Source: Abditibacteriaceae bacterium | Lineage (GTDB): Bacteria; Armatimonadota; Abditibacteriia; Abditibacteriales; Abditibacteriaceae | Direction of reading: 5' to 3' | Length of the DNA stretch: 64,000 nt | NCBI GenBank assembly: GCA_019239895.1 | Contig: JAFAZH010000039.1 | Location: 1-64,000, forward strand | Translations under genes and position numbers: made by a program | Notes under the pieces: generated by a model | The model's input: only the letters and a program-made list of their open reading frames with translations | Told to the model about the DNA's origin: nothing | Database searches by the model: none | Part shown: piece after piece, positions 43,106 through 51,641 of the stretch | How the letters are laid out: each line of letters begins with the position of its first letter | Numbering within the stretch: position 1 is the first letter of the stretch

Positions 43106-44479
43106 ATGCCTTTTCTTCGTGCCGGACAGCTTGCTCGCTCTACGCCTACAGCTCGCCTTGATGATCCTCTGGGCCTGGTAGCCGAAAATCTGCGCGCGTC
43201 TAATTATGGGGCAATTCCCGTGTTAGACCGTGGCTTCATTGCCGATAACATGGGCGAAGTGCAGGCCGGGGCGCGGGTGTTAGGTTTAGTGGACGAGCGC
43301 GATTTGTCTCATTATGCTCTGCCCGTCCTGGCGCAGCGTCAAGCCTTGAGTGAAGCTACCTCGCAACGGGTGCAAAGCGTATTACCCGGCGAGATGATAC
43401 TGGGTGAGACCCAGAGCCATGCTCACTATGGCTCCAATGGGTCGGGGCTGAACGGGCACAACTCCAATGGATACCATCCATCCGCGCAGGATACGATAGA
43501 CGAAGAGGTGGCAACGATTGATTTTGCCTCGCTTACAGCCCGTGATGTGATGCGCCGCGATATTGGCATTGTGCCCGCTGTTTTCTCCTTGCAAAATGCC
43601 CTCATGACGCTTGAACGTTACGATGCCCTTGCTCTACCCGTCATAGATACAATGGGTTCCTATCGCGGCATGATTTCGCGTTCGGATGTGCTGGCGGCGC
43701 TGGGTGGCCAGGTGCGGCCTCCGGTAGTCGGTGGCATGGCAACACCCATAGGCGTCTGGCTGACAACTGGCACCATCAGCGCTGGTGCGCCGCCGTTAGG
43801 TCTCTTTTTGTCGGGCATGACGATGGCAGCCTGTTTGATGATGGCTCAAATTATCATGCTGATTGGCCTTAATGCCATCAGCTCGGAGTGGGGCGCGATG
43901 TTTTATTCAGGCCGCCTGGGAGCCACCTCGGAAAGCGGCAGTTTATTAAATCTAATCGTGACCCTGGTTCAATCGTTGCTGTTCCTGGTGCTAATGCGGA
44001 GCTTGCCGTTATCGGGCATTCATGCCGCGGAACACCAAACCGTATGGGCCATTGAGCGTGGGTTGCCTTTAACTCCTGAATACGTGGCGCAAATGCCACG
44101 CGCCCATCCCCGTTGCGGCACTAACCTGGTAGCTCTCGGTGGCCTGATTCAGATTTCATTTCAGCATCTACCAGAGATTAATTCGGGCACTGTCTTAGCG
44201 ACTTTACTCTTTATCTATCTGGCCTGGCGCAACTTCGGCACGCTTTTACAAGAATGGTTCACCACCAAGCCCGCCACGCCGAAGCAGTTGGCCAGTGGCA
44301 TCAAAGCGGGCCGGGAGTTAATGGAAAAATATCAAGAGCAGCCGCATGTCTTGACTTCATTCGGCTCTCGCCTGTTTAATTCGGGTCTGATTATGTCGGC
44401 GTTAGGGATGATATTGACGCTGGGCGTCTTTAACTTTTTAGAAGATTATGTGGCGCGTTTAATCTTTTTCGGTTCTTAA
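43106..44479 (+). CDS. CBS-pair and DUF1385 fusion membrane protein
   Basis: This 457-residue protein joins a CBS-domain pair (about 1-205, e.g. NYGAIPVLD, ARVLGLVDERDLS, DALALPVIDTMGSYRGMIS) to a DUF1385 (YqhQ-like) membrane domain. The latter has GIHAAEHQTVWAIERGLP and HPRCGTNLV and about five hydrophobic helices. CBS pairs bind adenine nucleotides; DUF1385 has no established function. An Asn/Gly/Ser-rich spacer splits the first CBS from the second. The fusion suggests a membrane process gated by nucleotide level. It is 29 bp upstream of the ArgRS-like gene. Confidence 0.85.
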   Translation: MPFLRAGQLARSTPTARLDDPLGLVAENLRASNYGAIPVLDRGFIADNMGEVQAGARVLGLVDERDLSHYALPVLAQRQALSEATSQRVQSVLPGEMILGETQSHAHYGSNGSGLNGHNSNGYHPSAQDTIDEEVATIDFASLTARDVMRRDIGIVPAVFSLQNALMTLERYDALALPVIDTMGSYRGMISRSDVLAALGGQVRPPVVGGMATPIGVWLTTGTISAGAPPLGLFLSGMTMAACLMMAQIIMLIGLNAISSEWGAMFYSGRLGATSESGSLLNLIVTLVQSLLFLVLMRSLPLSGIHAAEHQTVWAIERGLPLTPEYVAQMPRAHPRCGTNLVALGGLIQISFQHLPEINSGTVLATLLFIYLAWRNFGTLLQEWFTTKPATPKQLASGIKAGRELMEKYQEQPHVLTSFGSRLFNSGLIMSALGMILTLGVFNFLEDYVARLIFFGS

Positions 44480-44508
44480 GATGATTATGTTTAGATGACT
44501 ATGGTGAT

Positions 44509-46218
44509 ATGGATGAGCCGCCCCAGAGATATGTGACGCGCCATTTACTACAGAGGGCTTTACAGGAAGCGATTGAACAAGCCTGTCGCACCTATGAATG
44601 GAAGTTCAAAGATACAGGCGAGGTGCCACCATTCTGGGTCAAGCGGGCAGCGAATGGTCGGGGTGAGTTTGCTTCCAATGTCGCTCTGGTATTAGGTGCG
44701 GCTACAGGCATGGCACCACAGCGAGTGATTGAAACTTTACGATTGCATACAGCTTTAGAACATTATGGCTTGGTTCGAGGCGTGGCTATTGAGGAGGCGA
44801 AAGGGTTCTTGAATTTTCGCTTGGATGATAATTTTTTGAATGAGCAGGCGGCGCGCGCCGTGCGAGAAGGCGCGCGTTATGGCGCAGGCTCAACCCTGGC
44901 AGGCAGGCGCATCAATGTCGAATTTGTGTCGGCTGATCCCACCGGGCCGCTATCTATCTCCTATGGCCGCATTGCCGCCGTGGGTGAAGCTTTGTGTCGT
45001 GTCCTGGAGTTCCACGGGGCTGATGTGACCCGCGAGTTCTTCTTAAACGACGTGGAAACTTCTTCCAAAATGCGCCTCCTGGGAGAAAGTGTCGCGGCTT
45101 TCTACCTGGCCGCCTTTGGACGTGGTGCGGAATGGCCCGAAGGCGCATTGCAAGATAGCTTTGTGCGCAACGTGGCCGAGACAATCGTGCAGCGCGAGGG
45201 AACGGCTTATCTTTTAGTGCCCGACAGCGAACGCGCCGCCGCTTTTGCGCGTGAAGCGTGTGCCAGTGCAGTCGCCCGGCAAAAGCAGACCTTGCAAGAT
45301 TTCGGCGTGCGCTTTGATGTCTGGACTTCCGAAAACGCACTCAGCCGCGAGGGACGGATCACTGGCATTGTCAATAAATTGCGGGAGCGCGGCCACACCT
45401 ACGAGCGTGACCGCGCGGTTTGGCTGCGCACCACCAAATTCAGTGATGAGGCCGACCGCCCTCTCGTGCGAGCTAATGGGCAACCTACCTATCTCGCCGC
45501 AGACATCGCTTACCATGCCTTCAAAATGGAGCGTGGTTTCGACCTTGTGCTAAACATCTGGACAGCACAGCACCGGCCTTATGTGTTGCGCACGCGGGCG
45601 GCCCTGGAAGCGGCTGGTTATGGTGCCGATAAATTAGAAGTGCTGCTTTGCGAAGGAGTGCGGTTCTTACGTGATGGCGTCTTAGTGACTACGGGTAAGG
45701 GCGGGGAACCTATCACGCTTGGTGAAGCCCTCCGTGAAATTGATCGTGACACTCTGCATTTCCTGTTTCTGAATCAAGACTGGGACGAAGTGATTGAAGT
45801 CGAAACCGAAGTGGTGCGGCGTGATGATGAAAGTAATCCAGCTTATGCGGCTCGTCTGGTGCCTTCTCGCCTGGGCACCATGATCCGCGAATTGGAAGCT
45901 CAAGTGGGTCAGCACAACGGCACCAATGAGGCTGCTGAGACGGCCAATCAACTCAGCGATGAAGAGCGCGAGGTACTGCGGCTCGTGGCGGTGTGGCCCG
46001 ATGAAGTCGAAACTGCCGTTCAGTTACGTGAGCCACAGCGCATCGCAGGTTTCCTGGGCGATTTAGCTTCTACCGTCCGCCGTTTACTGGCTGCATCACG
46101 GCCTCATTCAGCTACTCCCATAGCGGCTCAGACACGCTTGCAACTGTTGCGTGCCGCTCAGATAACGGCTGTCAACGCCTTACACTTGTTAGGCATCGAA
46201 GCGAACTCCCATTTTTAG
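44509..46218 (+). CDS. Degenerate arginyl-tRNA synthetase-like protein
   Basis: This 569-residue protein follows ArgRS from end to end: an N-terminal Add-1-like domain, EFVSADPTGPL (138-148), ADIAYHAFKMERGFD and a DALR-like helical C-terminus. The catalytic signatures are lost. The HIGH-type HVGHGR is SISYGR (149-154), the GADH motif is TAQH (352-355), and the KMSKR site reads TTGKGG (394-399). The conserved NPxYYxQYAHAR is NPAYAARLVPSRL. The frame is intact with good codon use, so it is not a fresh pseudogene. I infer a non-aminoacylating paralogue; a standard ArgRS should exist elsewhere in the genome. Confidence 0.85.
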   Translation: MDEPPQRYVTRHLLQRALQEAIEQACRTYEWKFKDTGEVPPFWVKRAANGRGEFASNVALVLGAATGMAPQRVIETLRLHTALEHYGLVRGVAIEEAKGFLNFRLDDNFLNEQAARAVREGARYGAGSTLAGRRINVEFVSADPTGPLSISYGRIAAVGEALCRVLEFHGADVTREFFLNDVETSSKMRLLGESVAAFYLAAFGRGAEWPEGALQDSFVRNVAETIVQREGTAYLLVPDSERAAAFAREACASAVARQKQTLQDFGVRFDVWTSENALSREGRITGIVNKLRERGHTYERDRAVWLRTTKFSDEADRPLVRANGQPTYLAADIAYHAFKMERGFDLVLNIWTAQHRPYVLRTRAALEAAGYGADKLEVLLCEGVRFLRDGVLVTTGKGGEPITLGEALREIDRDTLHFLFLNQDWDEVIEVETEVVRRDDESNPAYAARLVPSRLGTMIRELEAQVGQHNGTNEAAETANQLSDEEREVLRLVAVWPDEVETAVQLREPQRIAGFLGDLASTVRRLLAASRPHSATPIAAQTRLQLLRAAQITAVNALHLLGIEANSHF

Positions 46219-46254
46219 ACTGTGACATCATCCAACCCATAAGGAAAACACTCT

Positions 46255-47226
46255 ATGGCTGACGTTGTGTGTCTGGGAATCTTAGTCGCGGATGTAGTCG
46301 CCCGACCTGTTGATGAATACCCAAAACGTGGCCAATTAGTGCTTTGTGATGACTTGCATCCCTCGATTGGTGGTTGTGCGGCTAACACCGCGATTGGACT
46401 TCAGAAATTAGGTGTGGCAACGGGTGTGATGGGCAAAGTTGGCCGGGATGGATTCGGCGATTTTGTGCGCGATACGCTCCAGAGCCATCATCTTGATGTG
46501 CGCGGCGTCGCCACCGACGAACAGGTTGCAACCTCTTCAACAATGGTCATGGTAGCAAGTGACGGCGAACGGTCTTTTATCCATTACATCGGCGCGAATG
46601 CCGCATTTACCCCGGATGATGTGAACTGGGATTTACTCCGCGAGGCGAAATTGCTGCACATTGCAGGTTATTTTGTAATGCCTGGTTTCGATGGTGAGCC
46701 TTGCGCCCAGGTTTTGAAAAGAGCTAAAGCGATGGGGCTAAAAACTTCTCTAGATACAGCAGGCGATCAGAGCAAAATGTCCCTGGACGCCATACGCCCC
46801 GCCTTACCCTATGTGGATTACTTGGTGCCCAGTATTGAAGAAGCGCGCAGTTGCCTGCGGGATCGAAATAACGCTGAGACGCCAGAGCAAATTGCCCGCA
46901 TTTTTCAAGCGGAGGGAGCCGGAGTGGTGGCCCTCAAAATGGGTGAAGCGGGCAGCTACATCCGCACTGGTGAACAGGAGTGGACAATACCCCCTTTTCG
47001 CGTGCCAACGGTGGATGCCACGGGCGCGGGCGATGCCTACGCCGCAGGCTTTTTGGCGGGAGTGCTGCAAGGTTACGACTTACCCACAACAGGCAAGTTA
47101 GCCAATGCCGTGGGAGCCATGAGCGTGACCGCCGTTGGCACGGTGCAGGGCATCCGGTCGCTCGATGAAACCCTGACGTTTATCGAACGGCAAAGCGGTG
47201 CTGAGTTCTCAGTGCTGAGGCAGTAA
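46255..47226 (+). CDS. PfkB family carbohydrate kinase
   Basis: This 323-residue ribokinase-fold enzyme has the first signature SIGGCAANTAIGLQKLG and the second DATGAGDAYAAGF with the catalytic Asp. The sugar-binding N-terminus (LGILVADVVARPVDEYP) is typical of ribokinase and ketohexokinase relatives. Substrate unknown. AAGGAAAA lies upstream of the ATG and the gene starts 36 bp after the ArgRS-like gene, so the two may share a transcript. Confidence 0.93.
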   Translation: MADVVCLGILVADVVARPVDEYPKRGQLVLCDDLHPSIGGCAANTAIGLQKLGVATGVMGKVGRDGFGDFVRDTLQSHHLDVRGVATDEQVATSSTMVMVASDGERSFIHYIGANAAFTPDDVNWDLLREAKLLHIAGYFVMPGFDGEPCAQVLKRAKAMGLKTSLDTAGDQSKMSLDAIRPALPYVDYLVPSIEEARSCLRDRNNAETPEQIARIFQAEGAGVVALKMGEAGSYIRTGEQEWTIPPFRVPTVDATGAGDAYAAGFLAGVLQGYDLPTTGKLANAVGAMSVTAVGTVQGIRSLDETLTFIERQSGAEFSVLRQ

Positions 47227-47263
47227 AGCTTTAGGGATATACTAAAGGCTATAATTCAGACCT

Positions 47264-47395
47264 GCCCTTAAAGGAGCGGGCTGATAATACTGAAAGCTCA
47301 GTGAACCGGGCTGTAGAAGCAATAAGTGACCCTCTAGTCCCATTCATGGGGCTTCTAACTTCAGCCCGCTCCTTCAGGGGCGGGTCTGTTATTTA
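47264..47395. repeat. Large multi-arm palindrome after the PfkB gene
   Basis: The outer stem (AGACCTGCCC and AGGAGCGGGCTGA on the left, TCAGCCCGCTCCT and GGGCGGGTCT on the right) spans about 132 bp and encloses smaller arms such as GTAGAAGC/GCTTCT. It follows the general plan of the modular elements at 4.1, 17.5 and 19.8 kb but shares no clear sequence with them. Confidence 0.75.
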
Positions 47396-47406
47396 GGACT
47401 TAGATT

Positions 47407-47919
47407 ATGGACTCTGGTGGCAATGCAGCTTTAGGGCTGATTGGTTTATGGATGATGTTACAGTTAGTGGCTTTCCTGGCTCTCTTGCTGGGTGGCATCT
47501 ATGCCCTCTTTTGTCTGGGACGGGCGGCTTCTGGGTTAGATCGTCTCGCTTCGGCTGTGGAGGCTATGGTAGAACGCCAGAATCAGACTTATGCGGGTGC
47601 CATGCCGGGTGGCTCTTCTCCAGCAGGTCGTGGCGGCATGGCTCTGGCGCATAATCCTGTGCTAGCTGCCACGTCTGTCCCTCCTCAAAGCGCCATTCCT
47701 CAATATGGCGATGTGCCCCCGCCAGTATCACCCCAATCCTTTGTGCCGCCAGTGCCACCGGGCGCGTCGCAGGGCGAAGTTGCGAATAATGTAGGCGTTC
47801 CCGCTTCATCCCCTGGGCCTACCGCTACGCCAACTTCCTTTACCCCCGGCCAAAATGAGGCGACTTCGGGCACCACGCCCTTTTCTTCACTCGCCGGAGG
47901 TTCTAATGAGCGATCATAA
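47407..47919 (+). CDS. Small membrane protein with Pro-rich tail
   Basis: This 170-residue hypothetical protein has one strong transmembrane helix (LIGLWMMLQLVAFLALLLGG), a short helix with basic residues, and about 110 residues of Pro/Ser/Ala/Thr-rich tail. No family is recognised. Its last 14 bases overlap the start of rpe, so translation of the two is probably coupled. Confidence 0.65.
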   Translation: MDSGGNAALGLIGLWMMLQLVAFLALLLGGIYALFCLGRAASGLDRLASAVEAMVERQNQTYAGAMPGGSSPAGRGGMALAHNPVLAATSVPPQSAIPQYGDVPPPVSPQSFVPPVPPGASQGEVANNVGVPASSPGPTATPTSFTPGQNEATSGTTPFSSLAGGSNERS

Positions 47920-48679
47920 GATGAGCGATCATAACCAAGGCCGAGAGCCACAGCATGAAAACGAAGTGAAGTTGGCTCCTTCGATGATTGCAGCCGATTG
48001 GTCGCAACCGTTGGCAGTGGTTCAAGAATTAGCGGCAGCGGGCTGCGAGTGGCTACACTTCGATGCGATGGATGGTCATTTAGTGCCCAACATCACGCTT
48101 GGCCCGATGTTTCTCGAAGCTTTGCGGCCTCACTCCAAACTGCACTTTGACGCTCATCTCATGTTAGATAATCCGGCACCTTACATAGATGACTTTATTA
48201 AGGCGGGGGCCGATAGCATCTTAGTGCATGTGGAGGGCAATCCGCATCTCCATCGCTTAATCTGGCAAATTAAAGATAAGGGCAAACTTGCAGGCGTAGT
48301 GCTGAACCCAGCCACACCAGTTGAGGCGATTAGCGTGATTCTTCCCGATGTAGATATTGTGCTGGTAATGAGCGTTAACCCCGGCTTTTCCGGGCAAAAG
48401 TTTCTGCCTCTGGCTGTGGGCAAGATGGAGCAACTCTGTCGCCTGCGCGCTGAGCGCGACCTCAAATTCTCGATTATGGTAGATGGCGGCATGTCACCCG
48501 AAACGGCCGTGTCAGCCGTCACTGCCGGGGCCGAGATATTAGTTTGCGGAGCCAGCAGTGTTTTCATCAAAGGTAAGCCGCTCACAGAAAACGTGCGTGC
48601 CATGCGCGATGCGATTCGCCTGGCTCAACCTCTGGCGTTATCACCGGATACCCTCTTAGCGCGTGCCGATAGAGCATAG
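47906..48679 (+). CDS. rpe: Ribulose-phosphate 3-epimerase
   Basis: This protein of about 257 residues is the pentose-phosphate-cycle epimerase. It has the TIM-barrel motifs LAPSMIAADWSQ, HFDAMDGHLVPNITLGP, HFDAHLMLDNP, VNPGFSGQKF and VDGGMSPETA, with the metal ligands in HFDAMDG and HLMLD. GGAGG lies 6 bp before the ATG. Residues 1-10 (MSDHKMSDHN) come from a 15-bp tandem duplication that carries the start codon; the second copy also offers an ATG. Otherwise it is a standard enzyme. Confidence 0.95.
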   Translation: MSDHKMSDHNQGREPQHENEVKLAPSMIAADWSQPLAVVQELAAAGCEWLHFDAMDGHLVPNITLGPMFLEALRPHSKLHFDAHLMLDNPAPYIDDFIKAGADSILVHVEGNPHLHRLIWQIKDKGKLAGVVLNPATPVEAISVILPDVDIVLVMSVNPGFSGQKFLPLAVGKMEQLCRLRAERDLKFSIMVDGGMSPETAVSAVTAGAEILVCGASSVFIKGKPLTENVRAMRDAIRLAQPLALSPDTLLARADRA

Positions 48680-48772
48680 CCGCAATACTATTCTCGTAGA
48701 TGTTCAACAGAATAAAATAGTGGGACGATACGCGCAGTTAAACTTGTGCTGCTAATAATCTGAGACCCTGTA

Positions 48773-49411
48773 ATGGAAAAGATTCGCTGCCCGCAATGTG
48801 CGGTAGTCAATCTGGAAAAGTTTGTCTCCTTCCCTTACTGTGCGGGCTGTGGAGCCTTGCTGCCACAGGGTAAGGATGCCGCCGCACCACTCCCCTTCTG
48901 GCGGCGACCCCTGGGGCCGCTGCTGTGGGTCACGACCGTTGGTTGCGCAGCGGGGGGTATCGTGGCCGCGACAACGGCTTTTAGCCCCGCTTCGATTGAC
49001 CCGGATCATATTGTTATCTATGGTCAAACTCCGCATACGGTGCAGGTGGGGCACTTGCTAACTATCCGCCTAACCGTGGATACTATTGAAAATCCGCCAG
49101 CACCAGCGCAAAACTTAAGCGATGCTAAATTGCGCCTGTCGGGTGACTGGCTGCGCAAGTTTAGCCTGGTCTCTTTAATGCCCCCTCCCGATGAGGTGAC
49201 GCTGGGGGGGAATGGGCGTTATTATCACTATATGGCGTTGCCCCGTAACGCCCAGCTAAAACTAACCGTGCGCGCTGTACAGCCGGGGCAGCAGCATCTT
49301 AAAGCCGTTATCTACGCACAACAGCAATATCCAGGCAGTTTCCGCACTACCATTAACGTATTATCAAACTCAACAAGTCGCACCCGTAGCGATGCATCTC
49401 ATCTGAACTGA
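48773..49411 (+). CDS. Zinc-ribbon membrane protein
   Basis: This 212-residue protein has an N-terminal zinc ribbon (CPQC, then CAGC), one transmembrane helix (about 47-68, PLLWVTTVGCAAGGIVAATT) and an extracytoplasmic domain with alternating strands (HTVQVGHLLTIRLTVDTIEN). No named family. The ribbon on the inside and beta domain outside suggest a sensor or anchor. Confidence 0.75.
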   Translation: MEKIRCPQCAVVNLEKFVSFPYCAGCGALLPQGKDAAAPLPFWRRPLGPLLWVTTVGCAAGGIVAATTAFSPASIDPDHIVIYGQTPHTVQVGHLLTIRLTVDTIENPPAPAQNLSDAKLRLSGDWLRKFSLVSLMPPPDEVTLGGNGRYYHYMALPRNAQLKLTVRAVQPGQQHLKAVIYAQQQYPGSFRTTINVLSNSTSRTRSDASHLN

Positions 49412-49511
49412 GTCATAACTTTTTGGTCGTCTCGACTTTTTATAGCCGTTAGAGCAGAGAACAGATCAGGAGCCACAAGCTGGGTAGCCTACCGCAAGGA
49501 GGTGAAAGCTA

Positions 49512-49760
49512 ATGCCAGTTGAAGATAAGTTGATTGCCATGCACGCGCGTCATGCGATTGCGAAAACGCCGCTTGACATCTCCGAGTTAAGTATTAACTG
49601 TTATCGGGGTTGTGTTGAACTCTCAGGCGTTATTAAACGGCCCCGCAATTTTCAGGGCAATTTTAATGTGCGCAAAGAGTTCGACAACCTGAAAATGCTG
49701 GTTCGCACCGCGCATGGCGTGAAAGATGTCATTGCCGAACGGGTGCAAGTAATGGAATGA
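49512..49760 (+). CDS. BON-like small protein
   Basis: This 82-residue protein resembles a single BON domain: KTPLDISELSINCYRGCVEL, then SGVIKRPRNFQ and a closing helix and strand (HGVKDVIAERVQVM). BON domains bind lipid surfaces or act in osmotic-stress proteins. It has an outstanding ribosome site (AAGGAGGTGA at 49496-49505), so high expression is likely. A terminator-like hairpin follows. Confidence 0.7.
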   Translation: MPVEDKLIAMHARHAIAKTPLDISELSINCYRGCVELSGVIKRPRNFQGNFNVRKEFDNLKMLVRTAHGVKDVIAERVQVME

Positions 49761-49789
49761 CGGTGCGCTAGTTGATTAGCACCGCTTTT
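49761..49789 (+). terminator. Hairpin terminator after BON-like gene
   Basis: CGGTGC (49761-49766) pairs with GCACCG (49779-49784), followed by CTTTTAG. It starts directly after the stop codon. Confidence 0.6.
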
Positions 49790-49910
49790 AGGAGGCGCTG
49801 TCTCTGGTGTTTATAGAGGCAAGGCGTACTGAGGAGAAACGTCTCCAGCAGCACGGTTAAAGCCTTCGCTTGGCTCTGATGGCGCAGATCAAAGCGTTAG
49901 CCCCGGCTGT

Positions 49911-50270
49911 TTAGCGGAGATTCTTCACCTGGTCAATAAACTGCAATTGGCCAAACGGCTTGACCATAAACTCGTTGCAGCCAACACTCGTTGCCATACG
50001 CCGGGCGAGGGCCGTGCTGACGCTGGACATCATCAGAATCGGGATATGACGCCCGCTGCGAGTGGCGCGAATCTTCTGCGTGAGCGTAATGCCATCCTCG
50101 CCATCATCCATAATCGAGTCAATGACAAGAGCGTCAAATTTTTCGGCCTCTACCTTGTGCAAAGCGTCAGCGGCATCTCTGGCCTCCACGACTTCAAGGG
50201 CGGCTTCGGTTAAACACAATGCTAAAAAACCACGTAATTCTTCGTTATCATCCACTATCAAAACACGCAT
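49911..50270 (-). CDS. Single-domain response regulator (CheY-like)
   Basis: This 119-residue receiver has the acidic pair D7-D8 (VLIVDDNEE), the phospho-acceptor D51 (VIDSIMDDGED), the Ser/Thr switch MMSS and the Lys of MVKPFG. There is no output domain, so it must act through a protein partner or as a phosphate relay. No histidine kinase gene is in the window. AAAGGAAAGAG lies upstream of the ATG. Confidence 0.93.
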   Translation of the reverse strand: MRVLIVDDNEELRGFLALCLTEAALEVVEARDAADALHKVEAEKFDALVIDSIMDDGEDGITLTQKIRATRSGRHIPILMMSSVSTALARRMATSVGCNEFMVKPFGQLQFIDQVKNLR

Positions 50271-50351
50271 CGAAGCTCTTTCCTTTGCCTAATGATTACT
50301 ATGAATTTGAGTTTTATGAGTCGCCCGGAGCAAGTTCCGTAAGTCTATCAT

Positions 50352-51551
50352 TTATTCGTAATCCGCTTCGTCCCCCGTTGCATCCCTTGATAATCCCTTA
50401 TCGGTGGCACGACTGCTGTTTTGAGCGGCCCGCCCTCCCAGGCCGTTGGAAGAAGCTTGTCCCTGATCCCCAGGCGGCATAGAGAGCAGATCATCCGCCT
50501 CATCTTCCCGCGCCCATAAGGGTCGAGAGGACTGTCGGCTATTATGCCGCAAGTCGGCCCAATTACCCCGATTAGGGGAGTTGGAGAGAAGCGTCTCTGT
50601 ATCGTTATCGTCCGCTGCGGTGGCCTCATCATCAACCGAAAAACTACCCGTTGGCTTCTCTATCTCCCCCGGCAAAGAAAAGCGAGAGGATGCAAGCGCA
50701 GAACTAGCATCGGTTAACTCATGCTGTGCATCCATAAACGCCGGAGTGGGGGGTGAGGTTGCCTCAACTTCCGGTTCAGTTGCAACTTCAGAGGGCGAGC
50801 TTGCTGTGGCATCCTGGCCTATCCCATTATCAACGACATCTTCGTTTAAAGACGATGCCAACTTCTGCTGCTTTCCACTTCCATACCACACCCACAAACT
50901 TGCGCCACCGCTAAATAAAGCTGTTATTGTCCACAGCAGGGGCGCCAGCGATTGCGGTGGCAACCACCCCAACTCAACGCTCCAGCACGCTACCGCAAGT
51001 GAGGCAAACAAGAGCGACAACAGGGTTAAAGTACGGAGCGCAAGAACTCTGAGGTGGGCCGTTAACTGCACAAGAGCTGCATCCGTGAGCGGCGCAGATG
51101 CAAGAATCGCTGTTGCTTGCGCCTTGGATGTCTCCGCTGCTGGCGTAGTTAATGGTGCTGAGGCTTCGGCTGACGGAGCGGACGCCGTAAATCCGACCGG
51201 GGTGTAATTGCCACGCAAGCGGGGGGTAGCTTCTTCCTGCTGGAGATAATCGGCAATGCGCAGGAAGGCTCTGGCCAGGTCGCGGCTCATCTCGGCCATG
51301 TCACTGCGCATCTCGATCTGGCGTACTAATGAAACGGCAAAAGGGGCAAAGATGTCAGGTTGGCGGGCCATCGCATCGGCCAGGCCCACGCCCATCGTCA
51401 AATCATGGTCAAGGGCACTATATAAAGATAAAAGGCGTGGATTTTCTGTTTGCGCTCGCAACACATGTGTGATGCGCAGAAAGTCCACGCCAGCATCCAT
51501 CATAATGCCGATCTGCCGGAAGACATTAATTAGTTCGCGGCGCTCGACCAT
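50352..51551 (-). CDS. Membrane protein with half T2SF (GspF/PilC-like) domain
   Basis: The first 107 residues of this 399-residue protein match one T2SF/GspF cytoplasmic unit (IGIMMDAGVDFLRITHVLRA, LDHDLTMGVGLADAMARQP, FAVSLVRQIEMRSDMAEMSR). GspF proteins have two such units each followed by helices; here the second unit is absent. Two transmembrane helices lie at about 180-235, and the last 150 residues are acidic and Ser-rich. It may be a descendant of a pilus or secretion assembly protein reused for another task. Confidence 0.75.
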   Translation of the reverse strand: MVERRELINVFRQIGIMMDAGVDFLRITHVLRAQTENPRLLSLYSALDHDLTMGVGLADAMARQPDIFAPFAVSLVRQIEMRSDMAEMSRDLARAFLRIADYLQQEEATPRLRGNYTPVGFTASAPSAEASAPLTTPAAETSKAQATAILASAPLTDAALVQLTAHLRVLALRTLTLLSLLFASLAVACWSVELGWLPPQSLAPLLWTITALFSGGASLWVWYGSGKQQKLASSLNEDVVDNGIGQDATASSPSEVATEPEVEATSPPTPAFMDAQHELTDASSALASSRFSLPGEIEKPTGSFSVDDEATAADDNDTETLLSNSPNRGNWADLRHNSRQSSRPLWAREDEADDLLSMPPGDQGQASSNGLGGRAAQNSSRATDKGLSRDATGDEADYE

Positions 51552-51555
51552 TTTC

Positions 51556-51640
51556 GTGGGGTTCCGGGGTCAGGGTTTCGGGTTTAGTTTGGAATATTAA
51601 ATGCAATACCAAACCCTAACCCCCAGACCCTAAACCCTAC
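51556..51640. repeat. Palindromic element between efp and the T2SF-like gene
   Basis: Left arm about 51556-51592 (GGGGTTCCGGGGTCAGGGTT) and right arm 51609-51640 (CCAAACCCTAACCCCCAGAC) are largely complementary. It lies directly downstream of efp on the minus strand and resembles the GGGTTT-rich arms at 32883 and 53707. Confidence 0.8.
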
Positions 51641-51641
51641 A

